Positions 16,001 through 24,144 of a stretch of 30,628 bases of DNA are shown piece by piece; the stretch's first letter is position 1; each line of letters opens with the position of its first letter. Made by a program: the position numbers and the translations under genes. The stretch spans positions 1 to 30,628 of IMG/VR virus record IMGVR_UViG_3300005524_000016. One strand, given 5' to 3'. This DNA comes from a virus. Below the pieces are notes generated by a model. The model was not told the origin of the DNA. It was given only the letters and a program-made list of their open reading frames with translations, and did not search any database.

Positions 16001-16134
16001 GCGGCGAACGCGCCGACCAGCCGAACATCTACGTCACGATCCAGACGCCGAACCCGGCCGCATTCCAGGCGAGCCGGACGCAGCTTGCAGCCGATCTCTC
16101 GCGCGCCGTGCAGATGGGCTTCCGAGGTCGCTAG
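12997..16134 (+). CDS. Tail tape measure protein
   Basis: This 1045-aa protein sets the tail length and is later ejected with the DNA. It starts at a TTG that overlaps the chaperone stop, with AGGGG upstream. The first 220 residues are coiled coil and alanine-rich, with the phage tape-measure pattern YQIVNLGYQLNDVVVGLASG and LAQQGTQIAQIFAGSG near 175-210. A hydrophobic section follows (LLVGGLAAVGGTALYAYNSY, about 240-260), then long helical repeats to about 900 rich in Ala, Gln, Lys and Glu. The C-terminus has a glycine-rich hydrophobic stretch (SVGGLLGSLLRGFGVGHAGG) and PDEVPAILQRGERVLNREET, usual for lambda-type tape measures. A long open frame on the other strand is a composition effect. 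Confidence 0.94.
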   Translation: MTDRNVSIRIGVTGKDDVRRAFEEVGRAGEAAFNKTAAAIDAAGAATDRETQRLQRLAQAARQAASADEAQRKFNAFMGIGTSSAGSARESARVFEEAAKATEDLERRTRALRAQIDPLGAAQAKLNAEIAEANALFKAGAISAQEQAAAHQLARNRFDATAKALKGVGDGSQLASYQIVNLGYQLNDVVVGLASGQRPLTVLAQQGTQIAQIFAGSGIGVGGVLKELGRTVLGLVSPTTLLVGGLAAVGGTALYAYNSYITAQKELQVATAGVGRAAGATIDQLNRIADNASTAGRISVAAARDMEVAFLRTGRIGVDQFGDLIAVAKNYAATTGQDIEAATKELAEAFADPAKGVDLLNAKVGGYDDRTRLLIKTLAAQNDLTAAQKVLFDNLKPSLIDAAQTTTALGRAWDFVARNASNAVDAIGRAIDRATDPTLQQRLDDLLKERANATTLGGQYVPGVMGMLAFVPARPLSAIDADIASVKRQIAEIERKAADAKADALAARTSTLAGEVARNVTPGFNELQTLKEQQAKLAAALNDPLARQKVADLRQVEAAYDAVTRAVTSWLDPAERARRLDELEIQALNAKTPAQKAAIAEERRRLELAGQAITTGTAEAEITRAGTKARAEATHAIAEQSLALTVNARASLDVANAYLKGAAAAEVAEAKRKALTEAIRNGVDVEMRMRQVLADKIAQTAVQSAKSASDIAAQAAAQKRLNDAIASGSLTVEQARRQMQVEQTLRPLLVAQSLAEGEAKATLTRIIDALRAAYGRLNSEESRNAALGQIATQRSQIELLQKQIELVGTNESLAAIEIAQLQAKQQLIQQGIDLGSKEAQVIIANAGAIERLNQQLQLAKASQQELISLTDTTFNRFADLIAQGKTDWKSWADAGRAAILDINRELLKLALLNPLKNLLFGTNLPTISSVGGLLGSLLRGFGVGHAGGMAEQLAGTRTAPLMLFRFAPRLHEGAFLSPDEVPAILQRGERVLNREETRAYNRGERADQPNIYVTIQTPNPAAFQASRTQLAADLSRAVQMGFRGR

Positions 16135-16137
16135 ACC

Positions 16138-16728
16138 ATGCCGCAGCCGTTCGTCGACATCTCGTTCCCGGACGCCGTGGCGCGCGGCGCCACCGGCGGT
16201 CCCGGCTTCTCGACGAACGTAGTCACGTTGGGCTCGGGCGCGGAGCGCCGCAACATCCAGTGGGCGAACGCGCGCGGCGAATGGAACATCTCGACGGGCA
16301 TCCGCACCCGCGCCGAGATGCAGGCGGTCATCGCGCATTTCTACATCGTCAAGGGCCGCGGCCACTCGTTCCGGTTCAGGGATTGGAACGACTACCAAGC
16401 CGCCGACATGCCGATGGTTCAGGTCACGCCGACGGTGTGGCAGCTGGTGAAGCGCTACAATATCGGCGGCTATGAGCACGTCCGCACGATTACCAAGCCC
16501 GTCGTCGGCACGGTGACGTGCAAGGTCGGCGGGTCGCCGGTCATGCCTTCCAGCATCGACTATCTCACCGGGTTGGTGACGTTCGGCAGTGCGCCAGGAT
16601 CGGCGCCGACCGCGACGTTCGATTTCGACGTGCCGGTCCGGTTCGATACCGACAAGCTCCCGGTTCAGGCGAACGCCTGGGACCAGCAGATCGTCCCGCA
16701 GATCAACCTGATCGAGGTCAATGAATGA
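16138..16728 (+). CDS. DUF2460 family distal tail protein (GTA gp12-like)
   Basis: This 196-aa protein starts three bases after the tape measure stop. It has FSTNVVTLGSGAERRNIQWA, the WNISTGIRT segment and FYIVKGRGHSFRFRDWNDY, which are the signature of DUF2460 (TIGR02217). The C-terminal half is beta-rich, with SSIDYLTGLVTFGSAPG. In the Rhodobacter capsulatus gene transfer agent the homologue makes the distal tail ring to which the hub and megatron attach. It is followed, with an ATGA overlap, by the DUF2163 gene, the usual order. The ATG has only a weak ribosome-binding site, so it may depend on coupling to the gene before it. Confidence 0.94.
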   Translation: MPQPFVDISFPDAVARGATGGPGFSTNVVTLGSGAERRNIQWANARGEWNISTGIRTRAEMQAVIAHFYIVKGRGHSFRFRDWNDYQAADMPMVQVTPTVWQLVKRYNIGGYEHVRTITKPVVGTVTCKVGGSPVMPSSIDYLTGLVTFGSAPGSAPTATFDFDVPVRFDTDKLPVQANAWDQQIVPQINLIEVNE

Positions 16729-17615
16729 AGACGCTCGACGCCGGCCTCGCCGCGCATCTCGCCGGCGGGGTCACGACGCTTTGCCATTGCTGGCGCGTAG
16801 CGCGGAAGGACGGCGCGGTCCTCGGCTTCACCGACCATGACCGCGACGTCGTGATCGACGGCACAACCTACAAGGCAACGACCGGATTCACCGCGACCGC
16901 GATCGAGGATCAGCTCGGTCTGGCGGTCTCGAACCTCGATGTGGACGGCGCGCTTTCATCCGCGGCCATCGCCGAGGACGATCTCAATGCCGGCCTCTAT
17001 GACGATGCGTCCGTCATCATCATGCGCGTCAATTGGCAGGACGTGTCGCAGCGCGTCGTTCTCCGCTCGGGCTTCCTCGGCCAGGTCACGCGCGGCGAAG
17101 CGGCATTTTCGGCCGAGCTTCGCGGGCTCGCGGCGAAGCTCGACCAGAGCGCGGGCCGCGTCTTTCAGCGCACATGCGCCTGGGAGCTCGGCGATTCGCG
17201 CTGCCAGATCGATCTCGGCGCACCCGCCCACAACGGCAGCGGCACGGTCGCGAGCGTCATCAGCAATTTCGACTTCACGGCAAGCGGGATCGGCGCGTTC
17301 GCCTCCGGCATCTTCAGCCGCGGCAAGATCGTCTGGACGAGCGGAAACAATGCCGGCCTTGCGATCGAGGTGAAGGCGCATTCGCAGGGGACGCCGAATG
17401 CGCGGCTGTCGCTGTTCCTGCCCATGCCGCGCCCGATCCAGGCCGGCGACACGTTCTCGATCACCGCGGGATGCGACAAGCGGTTCGAGACCTGCCGCGA
17501 TCGGTTCGCGAACGTCGTCAATTTCGGAGGCTTCCCGCACATGCCCGGCAACGATTTTGCGCTGGGTTATGCCAAGCAGGGCGACAACAATGACGGGAAA
17601 TCTCTTGGTGGTTAG
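16725..17615 (+). CDS. DUF2163 family tail hub protein (GTA gp13-like)
   Basis: This 296-aa protein begins with an ATGA overlap and shows the DUF2163 pattern: HCWRVARKDGAVLGFTDHDR (21-40), TGFTATAIEDQLGL, and a C-terminal DRFANVVNFGGFPHMPGNDF (259-278). Four cysteines, C151, C160, C250 and C257, stand in CAWELGDSRC and CDKRFETC. In the R. capsulatus gene transfer agent the hub protein binds an iron-sulfur cluster through conserved cysteines, so the same is likely here. The trimeric hub closes the tube and links the distal tail ring to the host-specificity protein. The gene overlaps the following peptidase gene by 26 bases. Confidence 0.94.
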   Translation: MKTLDAGLAAHLAGGVTTLCHCWRVARKDGAVLGFTDHDRDVVIDGTTYKATTGFTATAIEDQLGLAVSNLDVDGALSSAAIAEDDLNAGLYDDASVIIMRVNWQDVSQRVVLRSGFLGQVTRGEAAFSAELRGLAAKLDQSAGRVFQRTCAWELGDSRCQIDLGAPAHNGSGTVASVISNFDFTASGIGAFASGIFSRGKIVWTSGNNAGLAIEVKAHSQGTPNARLSLFLPMPRPIQAGDTFSITAGCDKRFETCRDRFANVVNFGGFPHMPGNDFALGYAKQGDNNDGKSLGG

Positions 17616-18045
17616 GCGCAGCGACATCCTCGCCGAGGCGCGCTCGTGGATCGGCACGCCCTATGCGCATCAGGCTTCCGTGAAGGGCATCGGTTGCGAC
17701 TGCCTCGGGCTCGTCCGCGGCGTCTGGCGCGCGATCTATGGCGTCGAGCCCGAAGAGCCCCCGCCCTACACGCGCGATTGGGCCGAGCTTCATGGGCGCG
17801 AAACGCTCGCCGAAGCGGCGAGCCGGCACATGATCCCTGTTGCGATCAACGCGATCCGCCCCGGCGATATGCTGCTCTTCGCGATGAAGGACCATTCGCC
17901 CGCCAAGCACTGCGCGATCCTGACCGCACCCGGCCGCATGGTCCACTCGATCGAGGCGCATCCCGTTGCCGAGGTCTCGCTCTGGTCGGGACACGACCGC
18001 CGGCGACTGCGCTTCGCCTTCTCGTTCCCCGATCTGATCGACTGA
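17590..18045 (+). CDS. NlpC/P60 cell-wall peptidase of the tail tip (GTA gp14-like)
   Basis: This 151-aa protein has the NlpC/P60 arrangement: WIGTPYAHQASVKGIGCDCL, where C38 in DCLG is the probable nucleophile, and PAKHCAIL with H107. A PGDMLLFAM strand precedes the histidine. Tail-borne peptidases of this type cut cross-links in peptidoglycan to let the tail tip through the cell wall during DNA delivery. I chose the ATG at 17590 inside the previous gene; a GTG at 17608 would also serve and would remove six residues. Order after DUF2163 and before the host-specificity gene is that of gene transfer agents. It is distinct from the lysis peptidase at 23498. Confidence 0.92.
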   Translation: MTGNLLVVRRSDILAEARSWIGTPYAHQASVKGIGCDCLGLVRGVWRAIYGVEPEEPPPYTRDWAELHGRETLAEAASRHMIPVAINAIRPGDMLLFAMKDHSPAKHCAILTAPGRMVHSIEAHPVAEVSLWSGHDRRRLRFAFSFPDLID

Positions 18046-18049
18046 CATC

Positions 18050-20845
18050 ATGGCAACACTTCTGCTAACGGTCGGCGCATCGGTGCTGACCGCCGGCTCC
18101 GCTGCGTGGGTCACGACGCTCGCGACTGCCGCCGCGACCGTTGCCGGAAGCTATATCGACGCGCGCTTGTTCGGCCCCGGACCGCAAATGCTGGAGCAAG
18201 AAGGACCGCGGCTCGACAACCTTCAAGTCCAAGCCTCCACCGAAGGCGCGCCGATCCCCGAGATCGCCGGCCGCGTGAGGCTTTCCGGCCAGGTCATCTG
18301 GGCGACCAAATTCAGGGAAGTAGCGACGACCAAGACGCAAACAGTCGGAGGCGGAGGAGGAAAAGGCGGCGGCGGCGGAGGCGGGAGCACCGTTCAGACC
18401 ACGACCTACACCTACTATGCCAATTTCGCGGTGGGCTTAAGCGAAGGCGCGATCGACCGGATCGGCAGGATCTGGGCCGACGGCAAGCCGCTCGACATGA
18501 GCCGCGTGACCATGCGCGTGCACAAGGGCACCGCGAACCAGTCGCCGGACCCGCTGATCGAAGGCATCGAAGGGACCGGCAACGCACCCGCCTACCGCGG
18601 CACGGCCTATGTGGTTTTCGAGAACCTTGAGATCACGCAGTTCGGCAATCGCCTGCCGCAGCTCGCATTCGAGGTTTTCCGTCGCGTCTCGCCGTCCGAC
18701 GGCTCGGGGCTTGAGGATATCGTCCAGGCGGTGACGCTGATTCCCGGCGCCGGCGAACGCGTCTACGACACGATCGTCCATACCCGCGATCTCGGCGGCG
18801 GCGCGACCACGCCCGAGAACAAATTCGCGGGCCAGGACACGGCCGACTGGAACGTCGCCCTCGACGATCTCCAGGCTTCGATTCCAAACGCGACCACCGT
18901 GCTGCTCGTCGTCGGCTGGTTCGGCGACGATCTGCGGGCGGGCAACTGCACCATACGGCCGAAGATCGAGGTCTCGAACAAGAGCACGACGCCGAACGCC
19001 TGGAAGGTCCATACGCTGACCCGCGATGGCGCCTTGGTGGTGAGCACGGTTGACGGCAGGCCCGCCTACGGCGGCACGCCCTCGGACGACTCGGTGGTGC
19101 GTGCGATTCGCGACCTCAAGGCGCGCGGGTTCTCGGTCGTCTTCTATCCCTTTCTGTTCATGGACATCGCCCAAGGAAATGCCTTGCCCGATCCGTGGAC
19201 CGGCAATACCGGCCAGCCTGCCTACCCCTGGCGCGGGCGCATCACCTGCGATCCCGCTCCGGGCCGGCCCGGCACCGCGGATAAGACCGCAGCGGCCGGC
19301 ACGCAGATCGACGCGTTCTTCGGCACGGTCGCGCGTTCCGACATCACGGTTTCGGTGAACGGCAGCAGCAATACGGTCTCAACCTCCTATTCGGGGTTGA
19401 GCGAGTGGGGCTTCCGGCGCTTCGTCCTGCACTACGCCAGGCTCTGCGCTGCGGTGAACGCGATCGACGCCGGCGCTGTGGACGCGTTCCTGATCGGCTC
19501 GGAGCTCAAGGCCCTCACCACGGTCCGCGACAGCGCGACGAGCTACCCGGCGGTAACGAAGCTTAAGGTGCTTGCCGACGACGTGAAGACGATCCTGGGC
19601 TCCGGCGTGAAGGTCGGATACGCAGCGGATTGGTCAGAGTATGCCAACCACAATCCTGGCGACGGCACGGGCGATCTCTTCTTTCACCTCGATCCGCTCT
19701 GGGCCGACGGCAACATCGATTTCGTGGGCGTCGATCTCTACCTGCCCCTGTCCGACTGGCGCGACGGCAACGCCCATCTCGATGCGCTCGCCGGAGCCTC
19801 CTCGATCTACGACCTCGATTATCTGCGCTCCAACATCGAAGGCGGTGAATATTTCGACTGGCACTACGCTTCGCAAGCAGACCGCGACGCGCAGAACCGA
19901 TCGCCGATCACCGACGGCGCCTACGGCAAGCCGTGGGTGTTCCGCGCCAAGGATTTTCGCAACTGGTGGCTCAACCAGCACTTCAATCGGCCAGGCGGTG
20001 TCGAAAGCGGATCGCCCACGGCCTGGGTGCCGCAGTCGAAGCCGATCTGGTTCACCGAGTTCGGCATCCCCTCGGTGGACAAGGGGAGCAACCAGCCGAA
20101 CGTCTTCCATGATCCAAAGTCGTCCGAGAGCGCATTGCCCTACTATTCGCGCGGCACGCGCGACGACCTGATCCAGCGGCGCGGCATCGAGGCAATGGTC
20201 TCCTATTGGGCGGCCAACAGCCCGGTGTCCTCGGTCTATGGCGGGCCGATGATCGGGCGGCTCGCCGTCTGGACGTGGGACGCTCGGCCATACCCTGCTT
20301 GGCCCTCGCGGACGGACGCCTGGGGCGACGGCGATCTCTGGCCGCTCGGGCACTGGCTCAACGGCAAGATCGGGCTCGCCGATGTCGCGGCGCTCGTGGC
20401 CGAGCGCTGCAAGCGCGTCGGCTTCACCGCCTACGACGTGACCGCGCTTGCCGGCATCGTCGTCGGCTATGTGCGCGACCGACCGATGAGCCCGCGCGCC
20501 GAGATCGAGCTGCTCATGAACGCCTTCGCCTTCGACGCGGCGGAGAGCGAAGGCGTGATCCGTTTCGTGCCGCGAGGGCGCGCCGCCGTGGCCGAATTCG
20601 ACGCCGACGACTGCGTGCTCCCCGATCAGGGCGACATCCTGAAACTGACGCGCGCGCAGGAAACGGACCTACCGGACATCGTCTCGGTCACGTTCATCGA
20701 CGGTAGCGGGAACTACGAGCAGGGAACGGTCTCGGCGAGCCGCATCGCCGGCTATTCCGAGCGCAAGACGGACGTGACCGTGCCGCTCGTCATGGACGAA
20801 ATTCAGGCGCAGGCGATTGCCGACCGGGCGCTCGCCGAAGCCTAG
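18050..20845 (+). CDS. Tail host-specificity protein (GTA megatron-like), N-terminal fragment ended by amber codon
   Basis: The first 931 codons of a tail-tip protein related to gene transfer agent gp15. The N-terminus has a hydrophobic region and the usual glycine-rich loop at about 100-112, then YTYYANFAVGLSEGAIDRIG. A TIM-barrel-like domain follows, with YPWRGRITCDPAPGRPG near 392 and WFTEFGIPSVDKGSNQPN near 666. The frame stops at TAG (20843-20845) directly after QAIADRALAEA. The same frame continues at once with IGREAAKYALPPDRIDLDAG, which is conserved in relatives, so a tryptophan codon TGG has most likely become TAG. The truncated product would lack the last quarter, which helps to carry the tip fibre. 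TAG ends other genes here, so read-through is not expected. Confidence 0.9.
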   Translation: MATLLLTVGASVLTAGSAAWVTTLATAAATVAGSYIDARLFGPGPQMLEQEGPRLDNLQVQASTEGAPIPEIAGRVRLSGQVIWATKFREVATTKTQTVGGGGGKGGGGGGGSTVQTTTYTYYANFAVGLSEGAIDRIGRIWADGKPLDMSRVTMRVHKGTANQSPDPLIEGIEGTGNAPAYRGTAYVVFENLEITQFGNRLPQLAFEVFRRVSPSDGSGLEDIVQAVTLIPGAGERVYDTIVHTRDLGGGATTPENKFAGQDTADWNVALDDLQASIPNATTVLLVVGWFGDDLRAGNCTIRPKIEVSNKSTTPNAWKVHTLTRDGALVVSTVDGRPAYGGTPSDDSVVRAIRDLKARGFSVVFYPFLFMDIAQGNALPDPWTGNTGQPAYPWRGRITCDPAPGRPGTADKTAAAGTQIDAFFGTVARSDITVSVNGSSNTVSTSYSGLSEWGFRRFVLHYARLCAAVNAIDAGAVDAFLIGSELKALTTVRDSATSYPAVTKLKVLADDVKTILGSGVKVGYAADWSEYANHNPGDGTGDLFFHLDPLWADGNIDFVGVDLYLPLSDWRDGNAHLDALAGASSIYDLDYLRSNIEGGEYFDWHYASQADRDAQNRSPITDGAYGKPWVFRAKDFRNWWLNQHFNRPGGVESGSPTAWVPQSKPIWFTEFGIPSVDKGSNQPNVFHDPKSSESALPYYSRGTRDDLIQRRGIEAMVSYWAANSPVSSVYGGPMIGRLAVWTWDARPYPAWPSRTDAWGDGDLWPLGHWLNGKIGLADVAALVAERCKRVGFTAYDVTALAGIVVGYVRDRPMSPRAEIELLMNAFAFDAAESEGVIRFVPRGRAAVAEFDADDCVLPDQGDILKLTRAQETDLPDIVSVTFIDGSGNYEQGTVSASRIAGYSERKTDVTVPLVMDEIQAQAIADRALAEA

Positions 20846-22003
20846 ATCGGACGCGAGGCCGCAAAATACGCGCTGCCGCCCGATCGGATCGATCTCGATG
20901 CGGGCGATGTGATCAATCTCGTGATCGACGGCCGTCCGCGCGAGTTCCGCCTGACCCGAATCAACGACGCATGGTCGCGCGCGATGGAGGCGCAGCGCTG
21001 CGAAGGCGCGGTCTATGCGCCGCCGCTTCCGGGCCTGAAGCCGCCCGCTTTCGAGCCCCCGCCCGTCTATGGCCGCGCGATCCTCGAGCTGATGGATTTG
21101 CCCATGTTGCGCGACGACGACGTGGGCTTTGCGCCCTATGTCGGCGCCTCGGCGATGCCGTTTGTCGGCGTCACGCTCTTGGACAGCGCAACCGGCGTCG
21201 ATTACGCGCTCGATACCGTCCTCCCGGTGCGCGCCACGATCGGCGAAACCGTCTTCGACTTCTGGTCCGGCCCGACCGCCTACTTCGACATCGTCAACAC
21301 GCTGCGCGTGAAGCTCTATTCGGGCGAGCTTGCGAGCCTCGACGAGGCGACGATCCTCTCGGGCCGCGCCAACGCGCTCGCGATCAGGAACGCGGACGGC
21401 GATTGGGAAATCCTGCAATTCTGCAACGCCGCGCTCGTCGATGCCGGCGTTTACGATCTCACAAAGCTCCTGCGCGGCCGGCTCGGCACCGAGCATGCGA
21501 TGCGCAATCCGGTCGCCGCCGGCGCTCGAATCGTCGTTCTTGACGGCGTCATCGCCCAGATCCAGGCGGCGCTCGCCGAACGCGGCGTGACGCGGTTCTA
21601 CAAGTGGGGACCGTCGAGCCTCGATCCGTCCGATGTCGCCTGGCAGCAAGGCACGTTCACCGCGCGCTGCGTCGGACTGATGCCGTGGTCGCCGGTGCAT
21701 GTGGCCGGCGTCCGCAACGGCGCCGGCGATCTTGCGATCACATGGATTCGGCGCACCCGCTTCGGCGGCGACTGGGCCGACGGCGCCGACGTGCCGCTCA
21801 ACGAGGAAAGCGAGCGCTACGAGGTCGATATCCTCGACGGCGCCAACGTCGCCCGAACGATTGCGACCACATTTCCGGCCGCGACCTATTCCGCCGCGCA
21901 GCAGACGGCCAATTTCGGATCGCCGCAGCCGTCGATCGCCGTGCGGGTCTACCAGCTCTCGGCGACCGTCGGCCGCGGCCGGCCCGCTGCCGCCACGCTC
22001 TGA
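20846..22003 (+). pseudogene. C-terminal remnant of the tail host-specificity gene, after the amber codon
   Basis: This is the rest of the same reading frame, 385 codons from IGREAAKYALPP to the TGA at 22001-22003. It contains VINLVIDGRPREFRLTRI, a MINLV-type GTG at 20909, YGRAILELMDLPMLRDDDVG, a RGRLGTEHAMRNPV segment and, near the end, SERYEVDILDGANVARTI, all usual in the C-terminal third of gene transfer agent-like host-specificity proteins. No ribosome-binding site precedes the GTG at 20909, so independent translation is doubtful. Together with the upstream part it makes 1317 codons, close to the full length of the family. Apart from the one stop codon, no other damage is visible, which suggests a recent mutation. 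Confidence 0.85.
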
Positions 22004-22034
22004 ACACCAACGTTAGACTTAAGGAACCGAGGCG

Positions 22035-23102
22035 ATGCCGACGCCGCGTTTGGCGCTGCCCTACATCGTGCAGGGGCAGGCGCAGAAGGAAGTCACCCAC
22101 AACGATGCGCTCGTCCGGCTGGATGCGCTGATCGATCTTTACATCCTCGATCGCGATCTTTCCGCGCCGCCGGCCTCGCCTTCCGACGGCGACGCCTACA
22201 TCGTGGGCGCAAGCCCGAGCGGCGCCTGGGCCGGCCAGGCCGGCAACATCGCCTACCTGATCGATGGCGGATGGCGCTTCTATGTGCCGGTGAAGGGGCT
22301 CGTCGCCTATATCGCAGACGAGCAGAAGATGCTCGTCTTCACCGCGAGCGGCTGGGTTGATCTCGTCTCCGTGCTCGCGTTCCAAAACCTCTCCAAGCTC
22401 GGCATCCTTACCTCGGCGGATACGACGAATCGGCTCGCGGTCAAATCCAACGCCATCCTCTTCAGCCATGACGACGTGACGCCCGGCACGGGCGATCTGC
22501 GCGTCACGCTGAATAAGAGCGCCGCCGCGAAGGACGCGGGCTTCGTCTTTCAGGACGGATTCGGTACCCGCGCGCTGTTCGGGTTGCTGGGGGATGACAA
22601 CTTCACCGTCAAGGTGACGCCGGACGGATCGACCTTCTACACCGGCATGTTGATCGACAAGGCGACCGGCAAGGTCTCCTTCCCGGCCATGGCGAAGGTC
22701 TCCGCTTACATCAACTACGACCACTATGCGGCGACGACCTACGTCAATACGGACATCAACAACGAGGACCTGGACACCGCGAACGCGTTCGCCTCCAACG
22801 TGTTCACCGCGCCCAGCACCGGACTTTACAGGGTGGGATATTCCCTCGGCTGGACGCAGAACGGCGCCAACCTGCCCGCCTCCATACACGGCCGGCTGCT
22901 CAAGAACGGCACGACCGAAGTGCTGCCGTCGGCGGCATCAGCTTCAAACAACGCCGGCAACAGCGGCAAGATCATTATCTGCACGGAAGGCATCATCTCG
23001 CTGACCGCCGGCGACACCCTTCGTTTGCAACACAAGTTCTCGTCGCTTGACGGATACGCCTCGGCGAACATCACCCGCTTCCGGGTCGAGCAGATCACGT
23101 GA
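22035..23102 (+). CDS. DUF2793 tail protein with C1q-like C-terminal domain
   Basis: This 355-aa protein starts with the DUF2793 signature: TPRLALPYIVQGQAQKEVTH and NDALVRLDALIDLYILDRDL, then GWRFYVPVKGLVAYIADEQ. DUF2793 proteins follow the host-specificity gene in many Rhizobiales and Rhodobacterales phages and are thought to be fibre or baseplate components. The C-terminal part, from about 217 (MAKVSAYINYDHYAATTYV), has FTAPSTGLYRVGYSLGWTQN and ends DTLRLQHKFSSLDG and ITRFRVEQIT, the jelly-roll pattern of C1q/TNF-like domains, which often bind ligands at the tips of fibres. Cell-surface binding is therefore inferred. AAGGAACCGAGG precedes the start. Confidence 0.85.
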   Translation: MPTPRLALPYIVQGQAQKEVTHNDALVRLDALIDLYILDRDLSAPPASPSDGDAYIVGASPSGAWAGQAGNIAYLIDGGWRFYVPVKGLVAYIADEQKMLVFTASGWVDLVSVLAFQNLSKLGILTSADTTNRLAVKSNAILFSHDDVTPGTGDLRVTLNKSAAAKDAGFVFQDGFGTRALFGLLGDDNFTVKVTPDGSTFYTGMLIDKATGKVSFPAMAKVSAYINYDHYAATTYVNTDINNEDLDTANAFASNVFTAPSTGLYRVGYSLGWTQNGANLPASIHGRLLKNGTTEVLPSAASASNNAGNSGKIIICTEGIISLTAGDTLRLQHKFSSLDGYASANITRFRVEQIT

Positions 23103-23160
23103 CCGCCCGGCCGGGCCGTTTGCCGGCCTATAGTCGGAACAGCATGAGAAGGAGGCAGGC

Positions 23161-23424
23161 ATGGACCTGCAATGGTGGATCACCGTCATCGGCGTTCCGC
23201 TGGTGGGAGCGCTGTTCTGGCTGCGCTTCCATGATCGCGACGACGTGGACAAGGCGCTGCGCGGCCTCAAGGACGAGCTCGCGAACTACAAGCTTCTGGT
23301 GGCCACGAGCTTCGTTTCGGTCTCCTATCTCAAGGACGTTGAGGGCCGCATCATGGCCCACCTGGAGAAGATCGAGAAGAAAATCGACCGCGTGATCGAG
23401 CAGCGGCTCCCGCCGGCCGAATAG
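23161..23424 (+). CDS. Small membrane protein with coiled coil, lysis region
   Basis: This 87-aa protein has one N-terminal membrane segment (about 5-22, WWITVIGVPLVGALFWL) and then a charged helical part, DDVDKALRGLKDELANYKLL and HLEKIEKKIDRVIEQR, likely to form a coiled coil. A very strong ribosome-binding site, AAGGAGG, precedes the ATG. It stands between the last tail gene and the lysis peptidase. Its shape fits small inner-membrane proteins of phage lysis blocks, perhaps an accessory to the holin, but I do not recognise a named family, and a single membrane segment makes a classical holin less likely. A hairpin follows the stop. Confidence 0.7.
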   Translation: MDLQWWITVIGVPLVGALFWLRFHDRDDVDKALRGLKDELANYKLLVATSFVSVSYLKDVEGRIMAHLEKIEKKIDRVIEQRLPPAE

Positions 23425-23453
23425 CGCCGTCCCCAAGTCCCGCCTTCACACGA

Positions 23454-23476
23454 AAGCCCGCCACGCGTGCGGGCTT
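23454..23476 (+). terminator. Terminator-like hairpin before the lysis peptidase gene
   Basis: AAGCCCGC at 23454-23461 pairs perfectly with GCGGGCTT at 23469-23476 around a seven-base loop. Only short T runs follow, so termination would be partial. It is followed by CGTTTCAGGAGACA, the same leader as after the hairpin at 6709-6726. Confidence 0.5.
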
Positions 23477-23497
23477 CGTCGTTTCAGGAGACATCCC

Positions 23498-24028
23498 ATG
23501 CTGCCATCCCGCTACGCCTGGCTCGCCCGCGAGCCCGGCCCGAAGATGATCGTCGAAGCCCTCAAGCTCTTCGGCACGATGGAGAAGCCCGGCTCGGCGA
23601 ACAACCCGACCATCGTCGCCTGGGCGAAGGAGGTCGGCGGCGAGGTCGCCGATGTCTACAAGGCCGACAGCATTCCCTGGTGCGGCCTGTTCATGGCGGT
23701 GGTTGCGAAGCGCTCCGGCAAGGAACCGCCGAAGCATCCGCTCTGGGCCTTGTCGTGGTCCGCCTTCGGCGCCAAAACGCCGGCGCCGGCGCTGGGCGAT
23801 GTGCTCGTCTTCACGCGCAACGGCGGCGGCCATGTCGGCCTGTACGTCGGTGAGGACGCGTCCGCCTTCCACGTGCTCGGCGGCAACCAGTCCGATCGGG
23901 TCTGCATCACGCGGGTCGCCAAAGCCCGCCTCTATGCGGCGCGCCGGCCGCTCTATCGCGCCCAGCCCGCCAACGTGCGGCCGATCCATCTCGAAGCGAC
24001 CGGCGCGCTGTCGCTGAACGAAGCCTGA
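23498..24028 (+). CDS. TIGR02594-type peptidase, probable endolysin
   Basis: This 176-aa protein starts MLPSRYAWLAREPGPKMIVE and shows the TIGR02594 pattern: an N-terminal helix-rich part with NNPTIVAWAKEVGG, then DSIPWCGLFMAVVAKRSG with C62 as likely nucleophile, GDVLVFTRNGGGHVGLYVGE with H112, and FHVLGGNQSDRV with N130. This is an NlpC/P60-like cysteine peptidase arrangement. It has no signal peptide or membrane segment, so release would depend on a holin, candidates for which lie on both sides. Location after the tail genes and before holin- and spanin-like genes supports a role in cell lysis at the end of the phage cycle. AGGAG lies seven bases before the start. Confidence 0.85.
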   Translation: MLPSRYAWLAREPGPKMIVEALKLFGTMEKPGSANNPTIVAWAKEVGGEVADVYKADSIPWCGLFMAVVAKRSGKEPPKHPLWALSWSAFGAKTPAPALGDVLVFTRNGGGHVGLYVGEDASAFHVLGGNQSDRVCITRVAKARLYAARRPLYRAQPANVRPIHLEATGALSLNEA

Positions 24029-24030
24029 TC

Positions 24031-24060
24031 CTTTCCGCCTGTTTCCGCCCCTTTCCGCCT
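24031..24060 (+). repeat. Three tandem 10-base repeats
   Basis: CTTTCCGCCT, GTTTCCGCCC and CTTTCCGCCT follow each other in perfect 10-base phase directly after the peptidase stop. The eight central bases are identical in all three. The function is unknown. Confidence 0.75.
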
Positions 24061-24144
24061 GCGGTTCTCGGCGCCGTTGGTGCTGTCATCCGCGAACCGG
24101 CCCATGCGCCCGGCCGTGAATGCGGCGCTCCCATGGAGGCTCTC

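Noticed and set aside
18346-18388. G-rich run that could form a quadruplex or a slippery site
   Set aside because: It encodes the glycine-rich loop normal for gene transfer agent-like host-specificity proteins, and the frame stays intact through it.
20843-20845. Amber codon as programmed read-through or recoding
   Set aside because: TAG ends other genes in the window in a normal way, and I see no special context around it; nonsense mutation is simpler.
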